From Deferribacteraceae bacterium UBA6799 (GTDB lineage Bacteria; Chrysiogenota; Deferribacteres; Deferribacterales; Geovibrionaceae), in NCBI GenBank assembly GCA_002452335.1, contig DKFJ01000010.1, positions 15,559 to 79,558 of the forward strand: DNA of 64,000 nucleotides, in the 5' to 3' direction. Below are positions 25,185 through 33,731 of the stretch, piece after piece (within the stretch, counting starts at the first letter, position 1; each line of letters starts with the position of its first letter). Position numbers and translations under genes: made by a program. The notes under the pieces were generated by a model. It saw nothing but the letters and a program-made list of their open reading frames with translations, had not been told where the DNA came from and made no database searches.

Positions 25185-26207
25185 TTAATATTCAGCAAAT
25201 TTAACGTGTTTTTTATTATAATATGAGGACGGGGCGGTTGTGACCTTCCATTCCGCCTCTTTCAGCAGGTTTGCGCAGTCGCCAACGGAAACTCCTCTGC
25301 CTTCCTCTGTTTTGTCTGTGGTGTCTCTGGGGTTTCCGCCCACCTCTGCCCAGAAGAGGTTTGCGCCGGAACAGGCTCCCAGAACATTCGGTTCGTGGGT
25401 GCAGTTGCCTTTTACGGTGAAGGGAGTGGCTATTCTGGTAACAGCGACTATCTGCGCCAGACGGAGCTCGGATATCATTCCGTATTTTTCCAGAGATGAT
25501 CCGGGGATGGTGATGCGTCTCATGGATCCGCTGAACGCCGGATCGAATGACGCCGCCATCAGAATTTTTTCAGCTATTTCGTCATTGGTGTGCTCAGGTC
25601 CCACAGGCTCCACGCAGGTTCCAACCACCAGACCGGCTTCCTGAAAACCGCGGATGGTTGCCATGCGCTGTTTCACGGGGGCTTTGGTTTTGTCGCCCTC
25701 GCCCATGCGGATGGCGTGGTATGCGCCGTGGAATCCGGCGTCTTTCATCTTTTTAGCCTTTTCCGGGGACATGTCGCCCACATTGGCTATCATTTGTGTA
25801 TCGGGTCTCAGAATTTTTTTAACTTCCTGAGCTATCTCTATCAGTTTACCGAAGTCGTAGTTAGCGGTGGTCATCAGAAATACGGAGGCGTTTTCCGGTG
25901 TGTCGTCAAAACCCTTCGCATATGCCGCGCACTCTCCCACTGTCAGCTCTTTCTTCTCTGTGAAAATACCGTAGTTAGATGAGAAGGCGCAGAACTCACA
26001 GTTCACAGGGCAGGGTGACAGGTTCAGTGCGAACTGTCCGTGAACCTCCGCCGTATTGTCTGTAAGTTCTCTGGATATCCTGGACGCTTCGCCTATCAGC
26101 AGGGCGGCGTCTCTGGATTTAGGGTCTATGGAGAGCATTTTTACCACTTCTTCGTGGGTGAACGCTTCCTGAGCGGCTGTTTTTTTCATAATGTCGTGAA
26201 TATTCAT
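25185..26207 (-). CDS. BioB/HydE-like radical SAM enzyme of unknown reaction
   Basis: Radical S-adenosylmethionine protein of 340 residues. The [4Fe-4S] motif CPVNCEFCAFS (C66, C70, C73) has the CX3CX2C spacing, and the TIM-barrel reads like the biotin-synthase superfamily (MIANVGDMSPEKAKKMKDAGFHGAYHAIRMGEGD; GLVVGTCVEPVGPEHT). The C-terminus (GNCTHEPNVLGACSGANLFWAEVGGNPRDT) also has the BioB flavour. It is not an obvious true BioB: no other biotin genes are near. HydE, PylB (methylornithine synthase) and other amino-acid-modifying relatives are alternatives. The inner ATG at 26207 is preferred over 26219 because GGGAG sits 5 nt before it. First gene of an operon with lysE and araC. Confidence 0.8.
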   Translation of the reverse strand: MNIHDIMKKTAAQEAFTHEEVVKMLSIDPKSRDAALLIGEASRISRELTDNTAEVHGQFALNLSPCPVNCEFCAFSSNYGIFTEKKELTVGECAAYAKGFDDTPENASVFLMTTANYDFGKLIEIAQEVKKILRPDTQMIANVGDMSPEKAKKMKDAGFHGAYHAIRMGEGDKTKAPVKQRMATIRGFQEAGLVVGTCVEPVGPEHTNDEIAEKILMAASFDPAFSGSMRRITIPGSSLEKYGMISELRLAQIVAVTRIATPFTVKGNCTHEPNVLGACSGANLFWAEVGGNPRDTTDKTEEGRGVSVGDCANLLKEAEWKVTTAPSSYYNKKHVKFAEY

Positions 26208-26248
26208 TGTCTCCCTCATAATCAGTTAATCATAAGCGGATAATAGCT

Positions 26249-27121
26249 TTATACTCGGCAGAAGTCCAGAAGGGATTTAGAGATTATGTCCAGAGGTTTT
26301 GAGCGTATGTTCCATCTATGCCAGTAGAGCGGTGTTTCCACACGGTGCGGACAGGCGGCGTCTGCCAGTCTTTTTTCTTTCAGAAGCTGGTCGCATTGAT
26401 GGTGGGGCATCATACCAATCCCCATACCTCTGACGACAGCGTCCAGATATTTTTCCACAGAAGGGATGTAGTGAGCGTGATATTCCGGCATTTTGTTTCC
26501 GAACGCTTCTTTAAAGAGCTGAAGATGCAGGGTGTCTTTGTTGTTATAGACTATCAGGGGGACTTTTTTCAGAGCTTCCGTTGTGAATCCGTCCGGAAAA
26601 AACTCAGCCTGTTTATGCGGAGCAACGTACATGCGGTAGGTTGTGATGCCCAGATAGGTGACGCTGCACCCCTGCATGGGTTTGCTTCTGGTGCTGATAC
26701 AGCCTGCCGCCTCACCGTCCTTCAGCAGCCTGTGCGTCTCCTCCTGATCGTCCACACGGAGACTCAGAAGAATATTGTTCCGCACAGCGGTTTCCGCCAC
26801 GGCATCGAAAAACCACGTTGCCAGAGTGTCGGCGTTCAGCCCCACGCACAGACTGACGAACCCGTCACCGCCGGAATGCAGCGCGCTCTCCATGTCGCTC
26901 TCCAGCAGTTTGACTTTATTATAGTGCGCCATCAGTATCTTGCCTGTCTCTGTGGGCACAGGCGGAGTGGAGCGCACCAGAAGGACAGATTTAGACTGTT
27001 CCTCCAGCTGTTTTATCTTCTGCGACACGGCGGACTGTGTCACGCATAGTTTGTCCGCCGCCTTTTCGAACCCGCCGTACTCAACCACGGCGGCGAAGGC
27101 TTCCAGTAGTTTATAGTCCAT
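26249..27121 (-). CDS. argP: LysR-family regulator, ArgP/IciA type
   Basis: Transcription activator of about 290 residues. The N-terminal winged HTH is MDYKLLEAFAAVVEYGGFEKAADKLCVTQSAVSQKIKQLE, very like ArgP. An effector-binding LysR_substrate domain follows. It is transcribed away from an ArgO/LysE-type exporter 91 nt away, the classical argP-argO arrangement in which lysine and arginine tune exporter expression. The ATG at 27121 is chosen over 27136. No ribosome site is obvious. Confidence 0.88.
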   Translation of the reverse strand: MDYKLLEAFAAVVEYGGFEKAADKLCVTQSAVSQKIKQLEEQSKSVLLVRSTPPVPTETGKILMAHYNKVKLLESDMESALHSGGDGFVSLCVGLNADTLATWFFDAVAETAVRNNILLSLRVDDQEETHRLLKDGEAAGCISTRSKPMQGCSVTYLGITTYRMYVAPHKQAEFFPDGFTTEALKKVPLIVYNNKDTLHLQLFKEAFGNKMPEYHAHYIPSVEKYLDAVVRGMGIGMMPHHQCDQLLKEKRLADAACPHRVETPLYWHRWNIRSKPLDIISKSLLDFCRV

Positions 27122-27128
27122 GGTTAAT

Positions 27129-27143
27129 ATTAGCATAACTAAT
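27129..27143. promoter_or_regulatory. LysR-type T-N11-A dyad between argP and argO
   Basis: ATTAG-CATAA-CTAAT is a perfect 15-bp dyad containing T-N11-A (27130-27142), in the divergent 91-nt region. Its position is what an ArgP binding site would need. Confidence 0.55.
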
Positions 27144-27212
27144 GTATTATAAAAACAATTAATTTTACTTTTAAATTCCGGCGGTATATCTTTCCATCAC
27201 AAGGAGAGCGGC

Positions 27213-27803
27213 ATGACAGCGTATTTAAGCGGATTTTCCACCGGAGCGGGACTTATCATAGCCATCGGGGCGCAGAACGCCTTTGTTCTGACAAACGGGG
27301 TCAAGAAGAATCATCATTTCAAGATAGCGCTCATATGCGCGGCATTCGATGTTTTTTTCATCATGCTGGGCGTGGCTGGTGTGGGATCTCTGGTGGCCTC
27401 CAACCAATATCTGCTGAAGACAGCGGCATACGGCGGAGCGGCGTTTTTGTTTATATACGGTTTCAGGTCGCTCATGTCGGCTTTTAAAGAACAGTCACTG
27501 AGAACCGGCGAGGCTTCAGATACGAACGTACGCAGACTCATTCTGGCAACACTTGCCGTGACTCTGCTCAATCCCCACATGTATCTGGACACCGTGGTTC
27601 TTCTGGGCAGTATCAGCGCTCAGTATCAGGATAAGTATCTTTTCGGGCTGGGCGCCTCCACTGCCTCTGTTATGTGGTTTTTTCTGCTGGTCGGTTTTTC
27701 TGCCATGATGTCGAAGATATTCGCCAGACCGATAGTGTGGCGCATGCTGGATGTGTTCGTGGCGCTGACCATGTGGACAGTGGCGGTTCATCTTATTATC
27801 TGA
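27213..27803 (+). CDS. argO: ArgO/LysE-family basic amino acid exporter
   Basis: Inner-membrane exporter of 196 residues and six helices. The opening GFSTGAGLIIAIGAQNAFVLTNGVKKNHHFKIALICAAFDVFFIMLGVAGVG and later LATLAVTLLNPHMYLDTVVLLGSIS match ArgO/LysE proper rather than RhtB. AAGGAGAG ribosome site 5 nt before the ATG. Divergent from argP, whose product probably activates it in response to arginine or lysine. Confidence 0.9.
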   Translation: MTAYLSGFSTGAGLIIAIGAQNAFVLTNGVKKNHHFKIALICAAFDVFFIMLGVAGVGSLVASNQYLLKTAAYGGAAFLFIYGFRSLMSAFKEQSLRTGEASDTNVRRLILATLAVTLLNPHMYLDTVVLLGSISAQYQDKYLFGLGASTASVMWFFLLVGFSAMMSKIFARPIVWRMLDVFVALTMWTVAVHLII

Positions 27804-27838
27804 TTGAACACAGGGCGTGTCCGGTGCTATTATGACGC

Positions 27839-29179
27839 ATGGACAAACGCCGTATAAGAAAACTGAACAATATTAAATGCGAGAAAGGACCGGTGGTCTA
27901 CTGGATGTCCAGAGATCAGCGGGTCAGCGACAACTGGGCGCTGATATGCGCCGTCAGAACAGCGGAGGCGCTGAACAGCTCTGTCGCTGTGGTTTTCAAC
28001 ATCGTGCCGGAATTCATCGGCGCATCATCTGAACATTATTCTTTCATGGCGGAAGGTTTCCGGCAGATCAGAGCCAAGCTGGAGGAGCTGAATATTCCTC
28101 TGTTTATCCTGTTCGGGTCTCCGGAGGAAGAGATCCCCCGTTTTATGTCCGATACCGGAGCCGGATGTCTGGTTACGGATTTTTCACCTCTGAAGATAAG
28201 CAGGAAGTGGAAGGCGGACGTGGCGGACAGAATACATGCCGCTTTTTTTGAGGTGGACGCTCACAATGTCGTACCAGCTTTCTATGTATCTGATAAGAAA
28301 GAGTATGCCGCCAGAACCATAAGACCGAAGATAAACAGGCTTCTGCCGGAGTTTTTGACTGAATATCCGGAGCTGACACCCGTTACCGTCAGATTTCCGT
28401 TTTCAGGCGGAGACGGGGCGGAGAGAGCGGAGGCTTACCGGAAAGGTCACAGGTTTCATTATGATTCCGGATGTACGGCGGCTGATGAAGCACTGAGGGA
28501 TTTCATAGACAACAGGCTGGATGGATATGACAAAGACCGTAATAATCCTAATCTGAACGCCCAGTCCGGTTTATCGCCGTATTTTCATTTCGGTCAGCTT
28601 TCGCCCCAGAGGGCGGCGCTGAACGTGAAGAACTCTGACGCACCTGATAATGACAAGGAAGCGTATCTGGAGGAGCTGATAGTCCGCCGTGAGCTTTCGG
28701 ATAATTTCTGCCTGTATAACCCTGACTATGACAATATCAACTGCGCTGACAACTGGGCGCTGAAAACTCTGGATGAACACAGAGACGACAGGCGTGAATA
28801 TATCTATGACTATGACGTTTTTCAAAATGCCCTCACGCATGACCCGCTGTGGAACGCTGCCCAGACCGAGATGGTTCTCACCGGAAAGATGCACGGGTAC
28901 ATGCGCATGTACTGGGCCAAGAAGATACTGGAATGGACGCCGGATCCTGAGACCGCATTCGAATACGCGCTCAGCCTGAACGACACTCTGGCGCTGGACG
29001 GCAGAGATCCGAACGGATACGTCGGGGTGGCGTGGAGCGTATGCGGTGTGCACGACAGGGCATGGTTCGAAAGACCTGTTTTCGGCAAGATCAGATATAT
29101 GAACGCAAACGGATGCAGGGCTAAGTTTGATACGGAGAGCTATATCAGAAAGATAGATGAATTAAAGAAGCGGTCATAA
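27839..29179 (+). CDS. phr: Class II deoxyribodipyrimidine (CPD) photolyase
   Basis: Light-driven repair of cyclobutane pyrimidine dimers with FAD. 446 residues. Class II features: VVYWMSRDQRVSDNWAL near the N-terminus, SGLSPYFHFGQLSPQRAAL, EAYLEELIVRRELSDNFCLYN, GKMHGYMRMYWAKKILEW and DGRDPNGYVGVAWSVCGVHDRAW. A photolyase in an otherwise anaerobic-leaning gene set suggests exposure to light in surface sediment or water. It follows argO by 35 nt and its stop codon lies in the loop of a GCGGTC/GACCGC hairpin. Confidence 0.94.
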   Translation: MDKRRIRKLNNIKCEKGPVVYWMSRDQRVSDNWALICAVRTAEALNSSVAVVFNIVPEFIGASSEHYSFMAEGFRQIRAKLEELNIPLFILFGSPEEEIPRFMSDTGAGCLVTDFSPLKISRKWKADVADRIHAAFFEVDAHNVVPAFYVSDKKEYAARTIRPKINRLLPEFLTEYPELTPVTVRFPFSGGDGAERAEAYRKGHRFHYDSGCTAADEALRDFIDNRLDGYDKDRNNPNLNAQSGLSPYFHFGQLSPQRAALNVKNSDAPDNDKEAYLEELIVRRELSDNFCLYNPDYDNINCADNWALKTLDEHRDDRREYIYDYDVFQNALTHDPLWNAAQTEMVLTGKMHGYMRMYWAKKILEWTPDPETAFEYALSLNDTLALDGRDPNGYVGVAWSVCGVHDRAWFERPVFGKIRYMNANGCRAKFDTESYIRKIDELKKRS

Positions 29180-29328
29180 GACCGCAGATTTCATGGATGA
29201 AATCCGTGGAGCGCAGCGTAACGTGAGCGAAATGAGGCTTTGCCGATTGTAGCGTTATCGGAAAAAGTTTAGGATTAACTTTTTCTGTGAAAATAATAAA
29301 AAGGCGGTCATAAGACCGCCTGTTTTTG
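29170..29328. terminator. Multi-hairpin intergenic region ending in a bidirectional terminator
   Basis: Five successive perfect stems: GCGGTC/GACCGC (29170-29185), GATTTCAT/ATGAAATC (29187-29204), CCGAT/ATCGG (29243-29261), AAAAAGTT/AACTTTTT (29262-29284) and AGGCGGTC/GACCGCCT (29302-29321) followed by GTTTTTG. The last is a clear terminator for both the photolyase and the convergent chemoreceptor. The first and last share the same 16-bp core (GCGGTC, ATAA, GACCGC), so the unit seems duplicated around about 120 bp of other sequence. Confidence 0.75.
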
Positions 29329-30927
29329 TTATACCTGAAACTGCCTGAGCATAGCCGCCAGCTCCGACGCTTTAAAATTCAGAGTGTTGGCTATCTCGTT
29401 CACATTGTCTCCGGAGCGTGTGTTTGCCTCAGAGAGTTTGAGCAGTGTTTCCATGATGGTTATCAGTTCTTTGGTTCTGGTGGCTATCAGAGTGGTTTTT
29501 GCCACCAGCTGAGCTGATGTGTCCAGCGACACGCCCAGCTCATCTTTCGTATCGTCCGCATGAGTCATCAGATCATTGGATTTATCAGCTATCGTCAGCA
29601 TCTCTTTGGACAGTTTATCTGTTTCCTTGCTGATGCTCTCCACACTCATAACCAGCTCGGATGTGGTGCTGTTGATAGTGCCCAGCGATGCCTGTGTTCT
29701 TTCCGCCAGCTTGCGCACCTCGTCCGCCACCACGGCGAAACCTCTGCCGTGTTCTCCTGCTCTGGCCGCCTCGATGGAGGCATTGAGCGCCAGAAGATTC
29801 GTCTGGTCTGCTATGTCGGCTATCATCTCCAGAACGCTGGATATCTGATCCATCTGCTCGTTGAGCGATTTTATCTTGTCCGACAGTTCAGACTGCTTCC
29901 TGCTGTCGGCTATTATGAATTTTGAAAAGCTGTTGAGCTGTTCGGTAAAATCCTGAAGCTGTTTGTTGCTCTTCTCTATAACCTCGGTGGTGGTGATGGC
30001 CATCTCTTCCGTAACATCCAGAGCCTGTCCCACTTCCTGTGTCAGTTCGCCGGTCTTGGAAACCAGCTCCAGCTGCTGATGGATGTTCTCAGACAGGCTG
30101 TTCGCCGTGTCTGTCAGACGGTAGCTGGAATCATGGGTCTCTTCAGAGTTCTTTTTGGCAGAGACTACGACACCGTGAACAGTGGCGATGAACTCGTCCA
30201 CATATTTGGCAGCCATTCCTATTTCGTCCGTGCTCTTCACATTCAGACGTTTTGTCAGGTCGCCGTTGCCCTCGGCTATGTCGTGCATTCTGTCCCTGAA
30301 TGTATTCAGAAATCCTATCAGTATCTTAGATGCTATTATCAGGAAAACGATAGCTATAACTGTGATAATGACTGAAGCGAGCTGAAAGCGGAACATCATC
30401 TTAACATTGCTGTCGGATGCCTGCTGTATCATGCCCACTGCCTTGTTCATCTCGCCCAGCAGCTTCAGGTTGTTGTCCAGAACCCACTGAAGCTCAGCTT
30501 TGTCATTGGTTTCCAGATATTTTGCAACATGCTCCTTGAACTCAGCCCAGATTCCCTGAACCACTCCGAGCTGGGAATAGGCAGGCTCGTTCGCCTTTTT
30601 AATATATGCGTATTCGCCGTTGAGATCGGCTGTCAGAGGCGCTTTACCTGATTCTTTGAGAGCGTTGAGAGTTATTTCGAAATTTTTCATAGTGTTTTCG
30701 AGGGTTGATTTCGCCTTTTCTTTTGATTCGCCCTCGTTCACCGCATACATAAGAAGCTCTTTCGTCATCTTCTGTGAGAACATTCTCTGCCGTCCCCCCA
30801 GGTTAATAACCAGTCCGTCAGATTCCTGACCGGAGATGATTACCCAGTTCATGGCGAAGGAACATATTACAATAACTAAAACCAGAAGTATGGGGATGAA
30901 AAGTTTCTTTTTTATCGTTAAATCCAT
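29329..30927 (-). CDS. Methyl-accepting chemotaxis protein with PilJ/NarX-type sensor domain
   Basis: Membrane chemoreceptor of 533 residues. Helix 1 (LFIPILLVLVIVICSFAMNWVII) is followed by a periplasmic PilJ-type domain with NLGGRQRMFSQKMTKELL, resembling the P-box of nitrate/nitrite sensors NarX and NarQ and of PilJ. Helix 2 (VIITVIAIVFLIIASKILIGF), a HAMP region and the signalling hairpin with ADIADQTNLLALNASIEAARAGEHGRGFAVVADEVRKLAERTQ follow. The ATG at 30927 (MDLTIKKKL) has GGAGC 7 nt upstream and is preferred to one at 30966. Sensing of nitrate or nitrite is a reasonable inference. Confidence 0.92.
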   Translation of the reverse strand: MDLTIKKKLFIPILLVLVIVICSFAMNWVIISGQESDGLVINLGGRQRMFSQKMTKELLMYAVNEGESKEKAKSTLENTMKNFEITLNALKESGKAPLTADLNGEYAYIKKANEPAYSQLGVVQGIWAEFKEHVAKYLETNDKAELQWVLDNNLKLLGEMNKAVGMIQQASDSNVKMMFRFQLASVIITVIAIVFLIIASKILIGFLNTFRDRMHDIAEGNGDLTKRLNVKSTDEIGMAAKYVDEFIATVHGVVVSAKKNSEETHDSSYRLTDTANSLSENIHQQLELVSKTGELTQEVGQALDVTEEMAITTTEVIEKSNKQLQDFTEQLNSFSKFIIADSRKQSELSDKIKSLNEQMDQISSVLEMIADIADQTNLLALNASIEAARAGEHGRGFAVVADEVRKLAERTQASLGTINSTTSELVMSVESISKETDKLSKEMLTIADKSNDLMTHADDTKDELGVSLDTSAQLVAKTTLIATRTKELITIMETLLKLSEANTRSGDNVNEIANTLNFKASELAAMLRQFQV

Positions 30928-31026
30928 TTTCAGCTCCAATAAATTGTTTATAACTGTTTTTACCATACTTATACCATAAATGAATCAAAAAATTATCCTA
31001 AATGTTTAGATCCTGCTAAAAATATC

Positions 31027-31054
31027 TTGTAAAGTTTGTAAGTTTTCTTATAAT
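31027..31054 (+). promoter_or_regulatory. sigma70-type promoter for the small ORF at 31078
   Basis: TTGTAA (31027-31032), 16-nt spacer, TATAAT (31049-31054), followed by GGAGAT 5 nt before the ATG at 31078. A full consensus -10 box. Confidence 0.55.
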
Positions 31055-31077
31055 TAAATTATCTCCTGGAGATAAAA

Positions 31078-31341
31078 ATGAAATACAATTTTTTTGTCGA
31101 GGGCATGGGGATTGAATCAGATCTGATCTGTTTCGGCTGTGCTCACTTATTCATCAGTAAACTATCTGGTAAGGAACATGTTTTTTCTCTGACATATTCT
31201 GGTCAGCAGAAAAAATTTATCATCGATACCGATCTGGATACTGAAAAAAAGATTGAAAAAATCATTTCTAAGGTGCTTAAACAAGCCGGCGAAGAATTAA
31301 ACAAAGAGTTCAGATTGTCAGGTATTTGTAAAGAAAATTAA
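31078..31341 (+). CDS. Small uncharacterised protein
   Basis: 87 residues, not recognised. It has no signal peptide or membrane helix. The first half contains two cysteines (ICFGCAHLF); the second half is lysine-rich and helical (TDLDTEKKIEKIISKVLKQAGEELNKEF). Its own promoter and a good GGAGAT ribosome site support a real gene despite the small size. It ends 3 nt before the convergent zntB-like stop, so the two 3' ends abut. The codons are A+T-richer than its neighbours. Confidence 0.65.
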   Translation: MKYNFFVEGMGIESDLICFGCAHLFISKLSGKEHVFSLTYSGQQKKFIIDTDLDTEKKIEKIISKVLKQAGEELNKEFRLSGICKEN

Positions 31342-31344
31342 AAA

Positions 31345-32313
31345 TCACAGCTTTTTGGACTTCACGAGAAGTATAATTTGAAGCGCCAGCACAGCCAGCA
31401 GCACCAGAATGAATTTAAGAAAGCCCATATCATCCCTTGCGCCCGGAATTCCGCCCAGATTCACGCCGAGCAGACCTGTCAGAAAAGACAGCGGCAGAAA
31501 CACGGTGGCCATGACGGAGATGTAGTACATCTTTTTGTTTATTCTGTCGTTCGTGATGGCGGCGACCTCGTCCTGAAGGACGTAGCACCGGTTATCCAGT
31601 GAGTCCAGATCTTCTATGAACTTATTAAGTTTGTTTATGCTCTCCTGAACGCTCTGCTCATCAGAAACAGAAAAAAAGCTCCCTTTGATGGTTGTCAGTT
31701 TTATGGCGGCGTCCCTCTGCGGAGAGAAGAAACGGGAGAATTTTATGACTGCCCGCCTGATCTCCGTGATCTGGCGTCTCTGATTTATGTCCGCCTCATC
31801 TATTATCTTATATTCCAGATCGTATGTGCTCTCTTTCAGCTCTATGATGAAGCTCTCCGCCCTGTCCGCCAGGATTTCCAGTACGGCCGCCACGATGTTC
31901 CCGGGGGTTTCAGGCGCGTCGTCCGTCTTCAGCAGCGCCGCCAGATCGTCCACGGCGTGGAGCTGTTTTCTGGAGGTAGAGATGATTCTTTTGTTCTGAA
32001 CATACATACGGATTGAGATCATGTCGTGCGGGTCTTCCTCTGTGTTCAGGTTAACCCCTCTGAGGTTTATCATGTATCCGTCTGGATATATGGTGGTTCT
32101 GGGGCGTGTATCTTCCGCCAGCAGGGCGTCTGTGACCATTTCGTCTATGTCGTCCTGAGCATAGAGCCACTCTTTTGTTTTTATATTGTCACATTCCATA
32201 TGTATCCAGCTCAGCTTATATGGAATGCTGTCTGTGGGCATCTTGCCGTCCAGGTTGATCCATGAGTTTTTTTCCGGGAGAAGGAAGCTGTGTGTGACAA
32301 ATTCTCTGTTCAT
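31345..32313 (-). CDS. zntB: ZntB/CorA-family divalent cation transporter
   Basis: 322-residue CorA-superfamily channel-like transporter. The large cytoplasmic domain is followed by two C-terminal helices (MYYISVMATVFLPLSFLTGLLGVNLGGIPG and FLKFILVLLAVLALQIILL). The loop motif is GVNLGGIPG, as in ZntB-like zinc transporters, rather than YGMNF of CorA. AGAGGT ribosome site. Zinc is the likely substrate, by family resemblance only. Confidence 0.85.
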   Translation of the reverse strand: MNREFVTHSFLLPEKNSWINLDGKMPTDSIPYKLSWIHMECDNIKTKEWLYAQDDIDEMVTDALLAEDTRPRTTIYPDGYMINLRGVNLNTEEDPHDMISIRMYVQNKRIISTSRKQLHAVDDLAALLKTDDAPETPGNIVAAVLEILADRAESFIIELKESTYDLEYKIIDEADINQRRQITEIRRAVIKFSRFFSPQRDAAIKLTTIKGSFFSVSDEQSVQESINKLNKFIEDLDSLDNRCYVLQDEVAAITNDRINKKMYYISVMATVFLPLSFLTGLLGVNLGGIPGARDDMGFLKFILVLLAVLALQIILLVKSKKL

Positions 32314-32358
32314 CGTGACCTCTTGCTCTAATGATACATTATCGGCGTCTGCGCTTCC

Positions 32359-32386
32359 AGAAAATATTTTATGTTGTATATTTTCT
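32359..32386. promoter_or_regulatory. Perfect 9-bp inverted repeat between zntB and the Bcr/CflA exporter
   Basis: AGAAAATAT-N10-ATATTTTCT lies in the 126-nt divergent region, about 50 nt from each start codon. It could be an operator for either gene. No regulator is encoded beside it. Confidence 0.45.
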
Positions 32387-32439
32387 CTGGAGTGCTAATT
32401 TAACCAGTTGTTTGTATATTTTTAACGGAGAATTTATTA

Positions 32440-33633
32440 ATGTCGTCTCTTTTCAGAATCAAAAACCCATCACTGTATCTGATATTTCTGTCCATGATAG
32501 GCGCTACGCCGCCTCTGGCGACAGATATGTATCTGGCCGCCATACCAAAGATCGCTTCAGGGTGGAATACCGATATATCTCTTGTCAATCTCTCTCTGGT
32601 GCTCTGGTTTGCTTCATTCAGCTTTTCACTGCTGATATTCGGGCCACTGTCTGATAAATACGGACGCAGGCCTGTTCTGCTTTTTGGTCTGTCTGTTTTT
32701 GTCATTTCCAGTTTTTTGTGCGGGCTGTCCACCGGTCCTGTGATGCTGATCTTGTTCAGAGTGATACAGGGTATGGGTGCCGCCGCTCCGTCGTCTATGG
32801 TCATGGCTATCTGCCGGGATAAATTCACCGGGGCGGACAGACAGAGAGCGCTTGCCTACATCGGCGTGATACTTGCCGTGGCGCCTATGGTGGCGCCGTC
32901 CATCGGATCTTTTCTGCTGGGGCTGGGGAGCTGGAGGCTGATATTTTTTACTCAGGGGACAATGGTTCTGATAACCTCCATCATCTCGCTGGGATATGAG
33001 GAAACAGCGAAGGAGCTGAACCCAGGAAGTATCCTTTCTGCTTTTGCCAGATACAGAAAACTGCTGTTCATGAAGGAATACGCGGCGGCAACCACACTTA
33101 TGGGGATTTCTGTCGCTCCTTTTTACGGTTTTATCGCTTTTTCGCCTATAGCTTATATGAAAGTGTTCGGTCTGTCGGAGCATCTTTTCAGCGTGCTTTT
33201 CGGTGTTAACGCCGTGTTCGCCATGGCAGGTTCTTTTACCAGCGCCCGCATGTCCGTTATTCTTTCCCAGGCAAAGATGCTTACATTCAGCTTTGCCGGG
33301 ATGCTGGCCGGCGGTCTGTCGGTTTATCTGCTCGGCGGAAAAGGATATATATATTTCGCTAACTCCATGTTCGTCTTCTCTTTTTTCATGGGGTTCAGCC
33401 GTCCTGTCAGCTCCAGTCTCGTTCTGGAACAGGTGAAGACAGACATAGGATCCGCCTCTTCGTTCATGGTCTTTTATCAGTTCATGGCAGGCGCCCTGTG
33501 CATGTGGGCGGTGACTCAGCCCCGGGAGAATCCCATCGCTTTTTACGGAGCGCTGACAACATCCGTGTCTGTTCTGGTTTTGGGCGGATGGCCTTTTCTT
33601 TTCAAATGGCTCAGAAACAAAGGCGGCATATAA
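32440..33633 (+). CDS. Bcr/CflA-family MFS multidrug efflux protein
   Basis: Twelve-helix drug/H+ antiporter of 397 residues. It shows SMIGATPPLATDMYLAAIPKIA near the N-terminus (the D-x-Y-LPA-like motif of DHA1 Bcr proteins), FGPLSDKYGRRPVLL (MFS motif A) and RVIQGMGAAAPSSMVMAICRD (motif B region). GGAG ribosome site 9-10 nt upstream. The substrate is unknown. Confidence 0.9.
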   Translation: MSSLFRIKNPSLYLIFLSMIGATPPLATDMYLAAIPKIASGWNTDISLVNLSLVLWFASFSFSLLIFGPLSDKYGRRPVLLFGLSVFVISSFLCGLSTGPVMLILFRVIQGMGAAAPSSMVMAICRDKFTGADRQRALAYIGVILAVAPMVAPSIGSFLLGLGSWRLIFFTQGTMVLITSIISLGYEETAKELNPGSILSAFARYRKLLFMKEYAAATTLMGISVAPFYGFIAFSPIAYMKVFGLSEHLFSVLFGVNAVFAMAGSFTSARMSVILSQAKMLTFSFAGMLAGGLSVYLLGGKGYIYFANSMFVFSFFMGFSRPVSSSLVLEQVKTDIGSASSFMVFYQFMAGALCMWAVTQPRENPIAFYGALTTSVSVLVLGGWPFLFKWLRNKGGI

Positions 33634-33731
33634 ATACTATTCATTAACTGAAACCTTTGGCGTAATTTGTGTTTATATTTACTTTTTAATGGTTTAAAAT
33701 TTTAATAAAGGTTGCTATTGCGGAGTGCGTC

